NCBI RefSeq assembly: GCF_001468225.1
Contig: NZ_LNRU01000001.1
Span: 558,001-622,000 of the forward strand
Length of the DNA: 64,000 nt
Source: Sphingopyxis sp. H053
Lineage (GTDB): Bacteria > Pseudomonadota > Alphaproteobacteria > Sphingomonadales > Sphingomonadaceae
Reading direction: 5' to 3'
Part shown: piece by piece, positions 32,400 through 39,755 of the stretch
Layout of the letters: each line of letters begins with the position of its first letter
Numbering within the stretch: position 1 is the stretch's first letter
Translations under genes and position numbers: made by a program
The notes under the pieces: generated by a model
Database searches by the model: none
What the model was told of the DNA's origin: nothing
The model's input: only the letters and a program-made list of their open reading frames with translations

Positions 32400-34523
32400 T
32401 CAGGCGGGAACGATGGAAACCGGGATCGCGCTCTGCAGCGACTGGCCGGTGATGGGGTCGTAGGACACGCTCTCGCTGACGAGGCGATTGGTCGAGACGC
32501 CATGCTCGTGGACGCCGTCGGGACCGGTGTCGGGGCCGCCGAAGGCGTGCGCCATCGACACGACGCCGGGGCGCATATTCTCCGCCGAGCGCGCGACCGC
32601 GACGACCTCGCCCACCGCCGAGCGAATGCGCACCGTATCGCCGTCGGCGCAGGGGATCAGCGCAAGGTCGTCGGGATGGAGGAAGGCGGGGTTGGTGGTG
32701 CGCTTGGCGCGCAGCGCGGGCAGGTTCTGCCCGGTCGAATTGAAGCGGTGCCGGCTGCGGCGCGACACCATGCGCCAGGGAAAGTCGGGGGTGGGCTGGT
32801 CGGCGCTGCCATAAGCGATCAACTGGTCGGGCATCGCGCCGGCGGTGAGGTCGAAGCGGCCGGGGGCTTCGGGGTCGCCGGGTTCGACGACAGGATGGAG
32901 GTCCGCATAGATCACCGCCTTGCCGCCCTCGGTGTCGCCGCGCACCTTGCTAGGCGCGACCGCGCAGCCCGCGACCATCAGGTCGAGAAAGGCTTCCTTG
33001 GTCGGCCGCTGGTTCATCGGGCAGGGGCCGCCCGCGAGCGGCATGCCGGTGCCGAGGCGGTGCGCGAGCTCCCAGAGCATCTCCCACTCCTCGAGCAGCC
33101 CTTCGGGTGCCTCGATCATCGCCTCGGTGTAGCGGGCGTAGGGGATTTCGTACCACCATTCGGAAAGATTGCTGATGTCCTCGCGCTCGAGGCACATCTT
33201 AGGCGCGAGGATATAGTCGGCGCGCTTTGCGGTCGCGGACCCGGCGTTGACATCGATCGAGACGAGCAGGTCGAGCCCATCGATCGCGCGCGTCATCTTG
33301 TCCTGATCGGGGAAAGCAACGAGCGGATTACCGCCGATGACGATCAGCGCGCGCACCTGCCCCTCGCCCGGCGTCAGCATCTCGTCGGCAAGGACGTTGC
33401 ACGGCATTTCCATGCCGAGATGCGTGAGCCCGCGGATGCGCGAGGCGGGGAAGCCCTCGCCATAGAGCGCCATCGGCGGCGCGACCTGCGCGCGGCGCGG
33501 GGTGACGGGGGTGAAGACGCGGGGGATCGAGCTTTTCTCGCCCTCACGGCAGAAACGCCCGCAGATGATGTTGAGCGACGAGACGAGATATTGGGTGAGC
33601 GTGCCGTTGCCCGCCATTTCGGGACCGGTGCCGGTCGAAACGACGCCCTTGGTGCCTCCCGCGAACATCCGCGCCGCGGCGACGAGCTGGCTTTCCTCGA
33701 CGCCTGCGCGCGCCGCGGCGACGGAGGGGGTGAAGCCCGCGACCGCGCGCTGCAATTCGTCGAGGCCGTCGACGTAACGCTGGACGAACGCCTTGTCGTA
33801 CAGGCCCTCGGACAGGATGACGTTGATCATCCCCGCGAGCAGCGCGGGATCCTCGCCCGGCCGCACGGGCAAATGAATATGCGCGAGCGCCGCGACATCG
33901 CTCTCGCGCGGGTCGGCGACGATCAGCTTGAGCCCGTCCTCAAGCGCATCGCGCAGGCGGCGCGAGGGCGAGAAGGGCGGCAGCCCGCCGGGGGGGCCGT
34001 AGTGCGAGACGATCGGATTGTTGCCGATAAAGAAGGCGACGTCGGCCTCGGCGAACGTATGCATCCCGCCCATCCAGCTGCCGTAGCGCATCGTCGTATA
34101 GACTTTCGCGGGCTGGTCGAGCGTCACCGAGGTATAGATGTTGCGCGTGCCCAGCCCCTGCGCGAACGACATCGCGCTGCCGACCCCTGCGCTGTTCTGG
34201 AAAGCATAAGTGCCGCCATAGACGGCGACGGCATGCGGGCCGTGCTCGGCGACGATCGCCGCCAGTTTCGCGCCGATCTCGTCGAGCGCGTCGTCCATGG
34301 CGATATCCTGGAACGCCCCGTCGACGCGCTTCTGCGAGACCGTCAACCGTTGCGGGCCGTGGTGTGCTTCGGCGAGCTGGCGGCCCTTGATGCAGGTATA
34401 GCCGCCGAACACCGGATCGTCGGCGTCGCCTTGGACCTTGGTCACGCGCCCGTCGTCGATGGTGACGAGCATCGCGCAATTGGCGTGGCAGAAACGGCAG
34501 AAACTGCGGCGGACCTCGGGCAT
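32400..34523 (-). CDS. Molybdopterin oxidoreductase, DMSO-reductase family
   Basis: Mo-bis-MGD enzyme of 707 aa. The N-terminal [4Fe-4S] ligands are CRFCHANC near residue 9 and a further Cys in GGYTCIKG. The molybdopterin-binding domains follow (FFIGNNPIVSH, ALIVIGGNPLVAFPDQ), with a C-terminal dinucleotide-binding domain (FNSTGQNLPALR, HPDDLALIPCADGDTVRI). No Tat signal is visible, so it should be cytoplasmic. No Cys, Sec or Ser Mo ligand is obvious by eye. The family spans formate dehydrogenase, hydroxylases and hydratases, so the reaction is undetermined. It is the first gene of the nine-gene operon and divergent from the third MDR gene. Confidence 0.88.
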   Translation of the reverse strand: MPEVRRSFCRFCHANCAMLVTIDDGRVTKVQGDADDPVFGGYTCIKGRQLAEAHHGPQRLTVSQKRVDGAFQDIAMDDALDEIGAKLAAIVAEHGPHAVAVYGGTYAFQNSAGVGSAMSFAQGLGTRNIYTSVTLDQPAKVYTTMRYGSWMGGMHTFAEADVAFFIGNNPIVSHYGPPGGLPPFSPSRRLRDALEDGLKLIVADPRESDVAALAHIHLPVRPGEDPALLAGMINVILSEGLYDKAFVQRYVDGLDELQRAVAGFTPSVAAARAGVEESQLVAAARMFAGGTKGVVSTGTGPEMAGNGTLTQYLVSSLNIICGRFCREGEKSSIPRVFTPVTPRRAQVAPPMALYGEGFPASRIRGLTHLGMEMPCNVLADEMLTPGEGQVRALIVIGGNPLVAFPDQDKMTRAIDGLDLLVSIDVNAGSATAKRADYILAPKMCLEREDISNLSEWWYEIPYARYTEAMIEAPEGLLEEWEMLWELAHRLGTGMPLAGGPCPMNQRPTKEAFLDLMVAGCAVAPSKVRGDTEGGKAVIYADLHPVVEPGDPEAPGRFDLTAGAMPDQLIAYGSADQPTPDFPWRMVSRRSRHRFNSTGQNLPALRAKRTTNPAFLHPDDLALIPCADGDTVRIRSAVGEVVAVARSAENMRPGVVSMAHAFGGPDTGPDGVHEHGVSTNRLVSESVSYDPITGQSLQSAIPVSIVPA

Positions 34524-34640
34524 CGTCTCTCTCCCTGATCACATCCTACGCCAGCGCGTGGACCAATCGACTGGCACTTTTGGCGGTGGCTGGCTGCCGA
34601 CCGCAGGCGCAATTTCGGTGCCGGAACAGGGAGAGTATCG

Positions 34641-35639
34641 ATGCCGACATCGCGCCAATGGCTGCTCAACGGACACCCGCGCGGGCGGGGGATCGAGGAT
34701 GGCGATTTCCGGCTTGTCGAGACTGAAATCGGCGCGCCGGGTGAAGGCGAATTGCTGCTCAAGACGCTCTACCTCGGCTTCGATCCGGCGCAGAAGGGCT
34801 GGATGGAGAATATCGCCGACTATGTCGCGCCGATGGCGATCGGTGACGTGATGCGCGGCAGCGGGATCAGCGAAGTTATCGAGAGCAACCATCCGGGCTT
34901 CGCAGCCGGCGACTTCGTCATGGGCTCGACGGGCTGGACCGAATGGCATGTCTCGAGCGGCGAGGGGCTGGTCAAGATCGAAACCGAATTGCCGCCGACC
35001 GCGATGCTCTCGGTGCTCGGGACGACCGGCGTCACCGCCTATTGCGGGCTGTTCAAGGTCGGGCGGCCGGTTGCGGGCGATACGGTGCTCGTCTCGGGCG
35101 CTGCGGGGGCGACGGGATCGGTCGTCGGCCAGCTCGCGAAGATCTCGGGATGCCGCGCGGTCGGTATCGCTGGCGGCGAGGACAAGTGCCGCTGGCTCGT
35201 CGAGGAAGCGGGGTATGATGCCGCGATCGATTACAAGGCGGGCAATGTCCGCGCGCAAATCAAGGAGCATTGTCCCGGCGGCGTCAACGTGATTTTCGAC
35301 AATGTCGGCGGCGCGATCCTCAATGACATGCTCGGCGAGATCGCTACCGGCGCGCGCGTCGCGGTGTGCGGAGGGATCAGTCGCTACGAAATGGGAACGC
35401 TGCCCGCGGGGCCGCAGAATTATTTCAACCTGATCTTTCGCCGCGGTTCGATGGCGGGCTTCATCGTGCTCGACTGGGCGAGCGAGTTTCCCGAGATCCG
35501 CAGGCGGCTCGAAGGCTTTGTGCTCGATGGGCGGCTCAACTACCGCGAGGATGTGCAGCACGGGTTCGAGAATGCGCCCGACACGCTGAAACGGCTGTTC
35601 GTCGGGCAGAACCGCGGCAAACAGCTCTTGAAACTCTGA
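34641..35639 (+). CDS. NADP-dependent MDR oxidoreductase (PTGR/CurA type)
   Basis: Third MDR reductase of 332 aa. The ATG has a good AGGGAGAG ribosome-binding site. Motifs are LGFDPAQKGWMEN, SGAAGATGSVVGQLA, GIAGGEDKCRWLV and FDNVGGAILN. It closely resembles the protein at 986-2017 (shared GxDKCRWL and related segments). It is followed after 10 bp by an SDR gene and forms a two-gene operon divergent from the molybdopterin enzyme. Probably an enone reductase. Confidence 0.9.
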   Translation: MPTSRQWLLNGHPRGRGIEDGDFRLVETEIGAPGEGELLLKTLYLGFDPAQKGWMENIADYVAPMAIGDVMRGSGISEVIESNHPGFAAGDFVMGSTGWTEWHVSSGEGLVKIETELPPTAMLSVLGTTGVTAYCGLFKVGRPVAGDTVLVSGAAGATGSVVGQLAKISGCRAVGIAGGEDKCRWLVEEAGYDAAIDYKAGNVRAQIKEHCPGGVNVIFDNVGGAILNDMLGEIATGARVAVCGGISRYEMGTLPAGPQNYFNLIFRRGSMAGFIVLDWASEFPEIRRRLEGFVLDGRLNYREDVQHGFENAPDTLKRLFVGQNRGKQLLKL

Positions 35640-35649
35640 GGAGAGGCAT

Positions 35650-36459
35650 ATGGGCAGGCTGGCCGGAAAGCGCGCCGTCATCATCGGCGCGGCATCGACG
35701 GGAAATATGGCGCAGGTGACCGCGCGGCGCTTCGCGCGCGAGGGCGCGACGGTGATGGTCGCGGGGCGCAAGCAGGCGCCGCTCGATGCGCTGGCTAACG
35801 AGATCGGCGGTCATGCCGCGCTCTGCGACATCACCGACAAGGCGTCGGTCTTCGCGCTCGCCGATGCGGCGAGGGCGAAGATGGGCGGGGTCGACATCGC
35901 GATGAACGCGAGCGGATGGGGACTGCTCAAGCCCTTGCTCGAGGTGACCGAGGAAGAGCTCGACGCGATCGTCGCGTTGCAGTTCACCGGGGTGCATCAT
36001 TTCCTGCAGGCGTTCGTCGGCGCGATGCTCGCGAACGATCCGAGCGGTGGGTCGATCATCCAGATTTCGTCGGCGACGACGCACTCGCCGATCGGCAATC
36101 ACGCCGCCTATATCGGCACCAAGACGGGGTCGGAGGCGTTGATCCGCTGTGTCGCCAATGATTTCGGCGCGGCGGGCATAAGGGCGAATATCGTCTCGCC
36201 GGCGTTCACCGAATCGCCGATGACCGAGGGCGCGTTCGCGACGCCGGGGCTCGTCGACGCCTTCCTGCCGCGCTATCCGCTCGGACGCCTGAATACATCG
36301 GAGGATGTGGCGAACGCGTGCCTGTGGCTCGCGAGCGACGAGGCGTTTGTGACGGGCGAAAATCTCCAGCCCAATGGCGGACTCGCGCTACGCGGTAACC
36401 CGCAGGAGGCCGATATTGCGGCGGCGGTGGGCGCGGCGATGGCGAAACTGCAAAACTGA
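35650..36459 (+). CDS. SDR family oxidoreductase
   Basis: SDR of 269 aa. The catalytic pair is in YIGTK, with a serine in the preceding ISSATTHS. The nucleotide-binding loop is unusual: GAASTGNMAQ where most SDRs have GxxxGIG, and NNAG is replaced by NASGWG. The fold and the C-terminal QPNGG remain recognisable. Probably active with an altered cofactor site. It follows the MDR gene by 10 bp, with a GAGGAGAGG-type ribosome-binding site. Palindromic repeat copy B begins 3 bp after its stop. Confidence 0.85.
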   Translation: MGRLAGKRAVIIGAASTGNMAQVTARRFAREGATVMVAGRKQAPLDALANEIGGHAALCDITDKASVFALADAARAKMGGVDIAMNASGWGLLKPLLEVTEEELDAIVALQFTGVHHFLQAFVGAMLANDPSGGSIIQISSATTHSPIGNHAAYIGTKTGSEALIRCVANDFGAAGIRANIVSPAFTESPMTEGAFATPGLVDAFLPRYPLGRLNTSEDVANACLWLASDEAFVTGENLQPNGGLALRGNPQEADIAAAVGAAMAKLQN

Positions 36460-36462
36460 AAA

Positions 36463-36586
36463 ATCCTCCCTGTCGCGAAGCGATGGGGAGGGGGACCATC
36501 CGTAGGATGGTGGAGGGGCGATAGGGCCAACCCCTCCGTCAGCGCTTCGCGCTGCCACCTCCCCATGCCTGCGGCACAGGGAGGAT
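36463..36586. repeat. Dispersed palindromic repeat, copy B
   Basis: Element of about 124 bp related to copy A at 24470-24602. Ends ATCCTCCCTGT (36463-36473) and ACAGGGAGGAT (36576-36586) form a perfect 11-bp inverted repeat. It shares with copy A the segments GATGGGGAGGGGGACC, GGTGGAGGGGC, CGCTTCGCGCTGCCACCTCC and GGGAGGATC. It fills nearly the whole gap between the convergent SDR and acyl-CoA ligase genes, as copy A does. Confidence 0.85.
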
Positions 36587-36589
36587 CGA

Positions 36590-38170
36590 TTAGCCGATCT
36601 GCCGCTCGCGCCCTTCCCAATAGGGGGCGCGGAGTTCGCGGCGCAGGATCTTGCCTGACGGGTTGCGCGGCAGTGCGGCGATGAAGTCCACCGACTTCGG
36701 GCATTTATAGCCGGCGATCCGCTCGCGCGCCCAGCCGATGATCTCGCTCGCGTCGGTACGCTGCCCTTCGCGCAGCACGACGCACGCCTTCACCGCCTCA
36801 CCCCATTTTTCGTCGGGGACACCGACGACCGCGACGTCGGCGACCGCGGGGTGGCCATAGATCGCATTCTCGACCTCGGCCGGATAGACATTCTCGCCGC
36901 CCGAGATGATCATGTCCTTCACCCGGTCGTGGAGATAGAAATAGCCGTCCTCGTCGGTGTAGCCCGCGTCGCCGGTGCGCAGCCAGCCGCTCGCGTCGAT
37001 GGCCTCCGCCGTCGCCTCGGGCCGTCCCCAATATTCGCGCATATTCGCCTGCGTGCGGATCGCGATCTCGCCGATTTTGCGTGGGGGCAGGGGATTTCCG
37101 TCGGCGTCGATCACGCGCATCTCGACCCCGCGCAGCGGCTTGCCGACCGATCGCATGCGCTCGTTGCCCGCGGGGTCATGATCCTCGGGCGGCAGCGCGG
37201 CGATCGTGCCCGACGTCTCGGTCATCCCGTACATCTGGACGAACCCGCACTGGAAAACGTCGATGCATTGCCGAAGCAGATCGAGCGGGATCGGCGAGGC
37301 GCCATAGGCGATGTGGCGCAGCCGCGAGAAATCGACCTCGCGCGCCCGCGGCTGACTGACGATGATCTGCATCGCCGCGGGGACCATGAAGATTTTCGAG
37401 ATTCCATGCGCCTCGATCAGGTCGAGCACCCCGCCGGGGTCGAATTCGCGCGTGATCACGCCCGTCGCACCATTGGTCATCACGGTGATGCCGTAGCCGG
37501 TGCCGCCGATGTGGAAACAGGGCATGGCGACGAGACCGACATCGTCCGCGTCCCAGCGTTCCCAGTCGGCTTGCAGCGCGGGGTCGCGATCGAGCTTCGA
37601 ACGCAATACCGACCCGTTGGTCAGCACCGCGCCCTTCGGCTTGCCGGTGGTGCCTGAGGTGTACATCTGGATCACCGCGTCGCCTTCGCCGCGCGGCACG
37701 TCGGGGTCGCTATCGGGAAACGTGTCGCGCCAGCTGCGGTAGTCGGCAAAGCCGCTCGCGGCACCCTCGGTGGCGATAACATGTTCGACGCCCGGAAAGG
37801 TCTCGCGGTTCGCCGCGACCAGTTCGGTGAACTCGGGACCGACGAACAAGATGTGCGCACCGCAATTGTCGATGATCCACGCGATCTCGGGTACAGCAAG
37901 CCGCCAGTTGACCGGGGTCATCACCCCGCCCGCCTTCGCGACCGCCATCACCAGTTCGAAATATATATCGCTGTTCTTGCCGAGATAGGCGACGCGGTCG
38001 TCGGGCTCCAGCCCGAGCGAGATCAGCGCATTCGCGCCGCGGTTGCTGTTCGCGTCATATTCGTCGTAGCGCGTCGCGGCGCCTTCGAAATGAAAGACGA
38101 TCTTGTCCGGCCGCTCACGCGCATTCTTGCGCGCAACATCGGCGACCCGTTCGAATGGCGGCACCTTCAC
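36590..38170 (-). CDS. AMP-forming acyl-CoA ligase
   Basis: Adenylate-forming ligase of 526 aa. Core motifs are MYTSGTTGKPKGA (ATP-binding P-loop), YGMTETSG, RTGDAGYTDEDGYFYLHDR and PRNPSGKILRREL with the C-terminal catalytic lysine. It activates a carboxylic acid to its CoA thioester, probably a pathway intermediate feeding the acyl-CoA dehydrogenases at 25475 and 28226. The N-terminus begins MKVPPFERVADV. It lies 12 bp downstream of the carotenoid-oxygenase-family gene on the same strand, so cotranscription is likely. Confidence 0.92.
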   Translation of the reverse strand: MKVPPFERVADVARKNARERPDKIVFHFEGAATRYDEYDANSNRGANALISLGLEPDDRVAYLGKNSDIYFELVMAVAKAGGVMTPVNWRLAVPEIAWIIDNCGAHILFVGPEFTELVAANRETFPGVEHVIATEGAASGFADYRSWRDTFPDSDPDVPRGEGDAVIQMYTSGTTGKPKGAVLTNGSVLRSKLDRDPALQADWERWDADDVGLVAMPCFHIGGTGYGITVMTNGATGVITREFDPGGVLDLIEAHGISKIFMVPAAMQIIVSQPRAREVDFSRLRHIAYGASPIPLDLLRQCIDVFQCGFVQMYGMTETSGTIAALPPEDHDPAGNERMRSVGKPLRGVEMRVIDADGNPLPPRKIGEIAIRTQANMREYWGRPEATAEAIDASGWLRTGDAGYTDEDGYFYLHDRVKDMIISGGENVYPAEVENAIYGHPAVADVAVVGVPDEKWGEAVKACVVLREGQRTDASEIIGWARERIAGYKCPKSVDFIAALPRNPSGKILRRELRAPYWEGRERQIG

Positions 38171-38182
38171 GTCTTGCGTCTC

Positions 38183-39646
38183 CTACGCCCGGCCGGCGCC
38201 GAGTGCCTGCCGATAGAGATTGGAGTCGGCGGCGTAGAAATTGCAATGAAAACCCGACGGCACGCGGAACGGCACATGCACCGTCGCAACCGGGCCCGCG
38301 GCAATGTCGAGCGCGTCGAAGATCGCGAGCTCGCTCGTCGCGGCGCCGGCGCGGTGGACCAGCGTCATCGCATAGCCGTCGCCTTCGCCCTGTGCGCCGA
38401 TTTTCGGTGCAAAGATCAATTCGCCGCACGAGGCGCCGTTGCCGAAGTGGTAGACATCTTCCTTGCCGCTCACCGTGTCGAAGCGCAGCACCCCGTCCAT
38501 CCCCTCGGCGCGCCCGTCGCGGCTGTTGAGATTGATGTTCGCGAAGCTGTGGCGCGAGGCGCGCGTCATGAAGCGGTCGTCGGGGCGCGGGAACTGGATG
38601 TCGCGATCGTTGAGCGTCTCTTCCTTGATCCAGGTTCCGTTGCCGTTGGTGCCGGGGTCGATCGTCCAGCGGCGGAGGCTCTGCTGCGTGTCGGCATGCG
38701 TCCGCTTCACCCCGGTCTCGTCGGGGAAGAGCGCGGTGCCGTTGGCCGCGGCGACGTCGGCGATGATCTTGCCGTCCTGCTCCCAGACGTTGAGTTCGTG
38801 GAACATGTGGCGCGGCTCATAGTCGAACCAGCGCACATCGCTCGCCGATCCCTCGCGCGGCATCACTGCGAATTTGGTCGGGCGATCATTGACCCACGCG
38901 GTCATCGGGCCGCCCTTCATGAAACGGGTGAGGTCGACGTCGATCGGGATCACCGGAAAGACGACCCAATTCTCGGTCAGGAAGAAGGTATGCATCAGCG
39001 CGTTGTGCGGCATGTCGATCAGCTCGGCCTTGCGCACGCTGCCGTCAGCGGCGATTACGTCGTAGCGGATCTGCGCCGCGCCCATCGGGCCGCCCACCAT
39101 CGCGCCGATATTGACGAGCTCACCCGTATAATGGTCGATCTTGGGGTGGGCGGAGAAGGTCGTGGTGATCGTCCCGCCATAATGTTCCTCGCCCAGCGTT
39201 TCGAGCGTGCGCGGGTCGAGTTCTACCGCGGGCGCACCCTCCATCAGCGCGAGCAATTTGCCGCCATGGACGATGATGTTGGTGTTGGCGGTGTTGTAGC
39301 GCTTGCCCTGCACCGACGGGTCGGCGGTCATCGGATTGCCGAACAGGCCGAACAGGCGCTTTCCCGCCGCCTTCTCCAGCTCGAACTTCTCGGTCCGCAC
39401 CCAGCGGTTGAGCATCGACGCGCGGCCGTCCGCGATGTGAAAGGCATAGACCATGCCGTCGCCGTCAAACCAGTGATACTCGCCCTCGCGCGTCGGATAG
39501 AGCGGTTCGGGGCCGTTGCGATAAAAGACCCCGACCAGATCAGTCGGGATTTCGCCGTCGACGATCAGATCGGGGGCGGTCGCCTCGAAGCGGACGGGTT
39601 GGTGATGCCCCGACAAAAAGGGGTGGTCGAAAAATGCCTGCGTCAT
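38183..39646 (-). CDS. Carotenoid oxygenase family protein (RPE65/lignostilbene-dioxygenase type)
   Basis: Non-heme iron dioxygenase of 487 aa. The family begins with QAFFDHPFLSGHHQPVRFE and GVFYRNGPEPLYPTREGEYHW. Candidate iron-binding histidines are spread as expected: FSAHPKIDH, HNALMHTFF and further His before the C-terminal end. Members cleave carotenoids, apocarotenoids or stilbenes by oxidative alkene cleavage. Next to a CoA ligase and a TonB receptor the likely substrate is an imported hydrophobic alkene, such as a lignin-derived stilbene or a terpenoid. This is inference. Confidence 0.88.
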   Translation of the reverse strand: MTQAFFDHPFLSGHHQPVRFEATAPDLIVDGEIPTDLVGVFYRNGPEPLYPTREGEYHWFDGDGMVYAFHIADGRASMLNRWVRTEKFELEKAAGKRLFGLFGNPMTADPSVQGKRYNTANTNIIVHGGKLLALMEGAPAVELDPRTLETLGEEHYGGTITTTFSAHPKIDHYTGELVNIGAMVGGPMGAAQIRYDVIAADGSVRKAELIDMPHNALMHTFFLTENWVVFPVIPIDVDLTRFMKGGPMTAWVNDRPTKFAVMPREGSASDVRWFDYEPRHMFHELNVWEQDGKIIADVAAANGTALFPDETGVKRTHADTQQSLRRWTIDPGTNGNGTWIKEETLNDRDIQFPRPDDRFMTRASRHSFANINLNSRDGRAEGMDGVLRFDTVSGKEDVYHFGNGASCGELIFAPKIGAQGEGDGYAMTLVHRAGAATSELAIFDALDIAAGPVATVHVPFRVPSGFHCNFYAADSNLYRQALGAGRA

Positions 39647-39755
39647 CCTTGATCCCTTCGCTGATCAAACAAGGGGCGGTGCTTTACGCCGCCCCCTGTC
39701 CCCCCATTTTGCCCGCTGCGATCCCGCCGTGCCCGCGGCGGGGCCGTATCGCCCG

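Noticed and set aside
31464-34538. Very long plus-strand open frame (over 1000 codons) opposite the molybdopterin oxidoreductase and MDR genes.
   Set aside because: It is the antisense shadow of two genes with full family motifs. Its translation is an Arg/Asp/His-rich product typical of reading high-G+C codons in the opposite strand.
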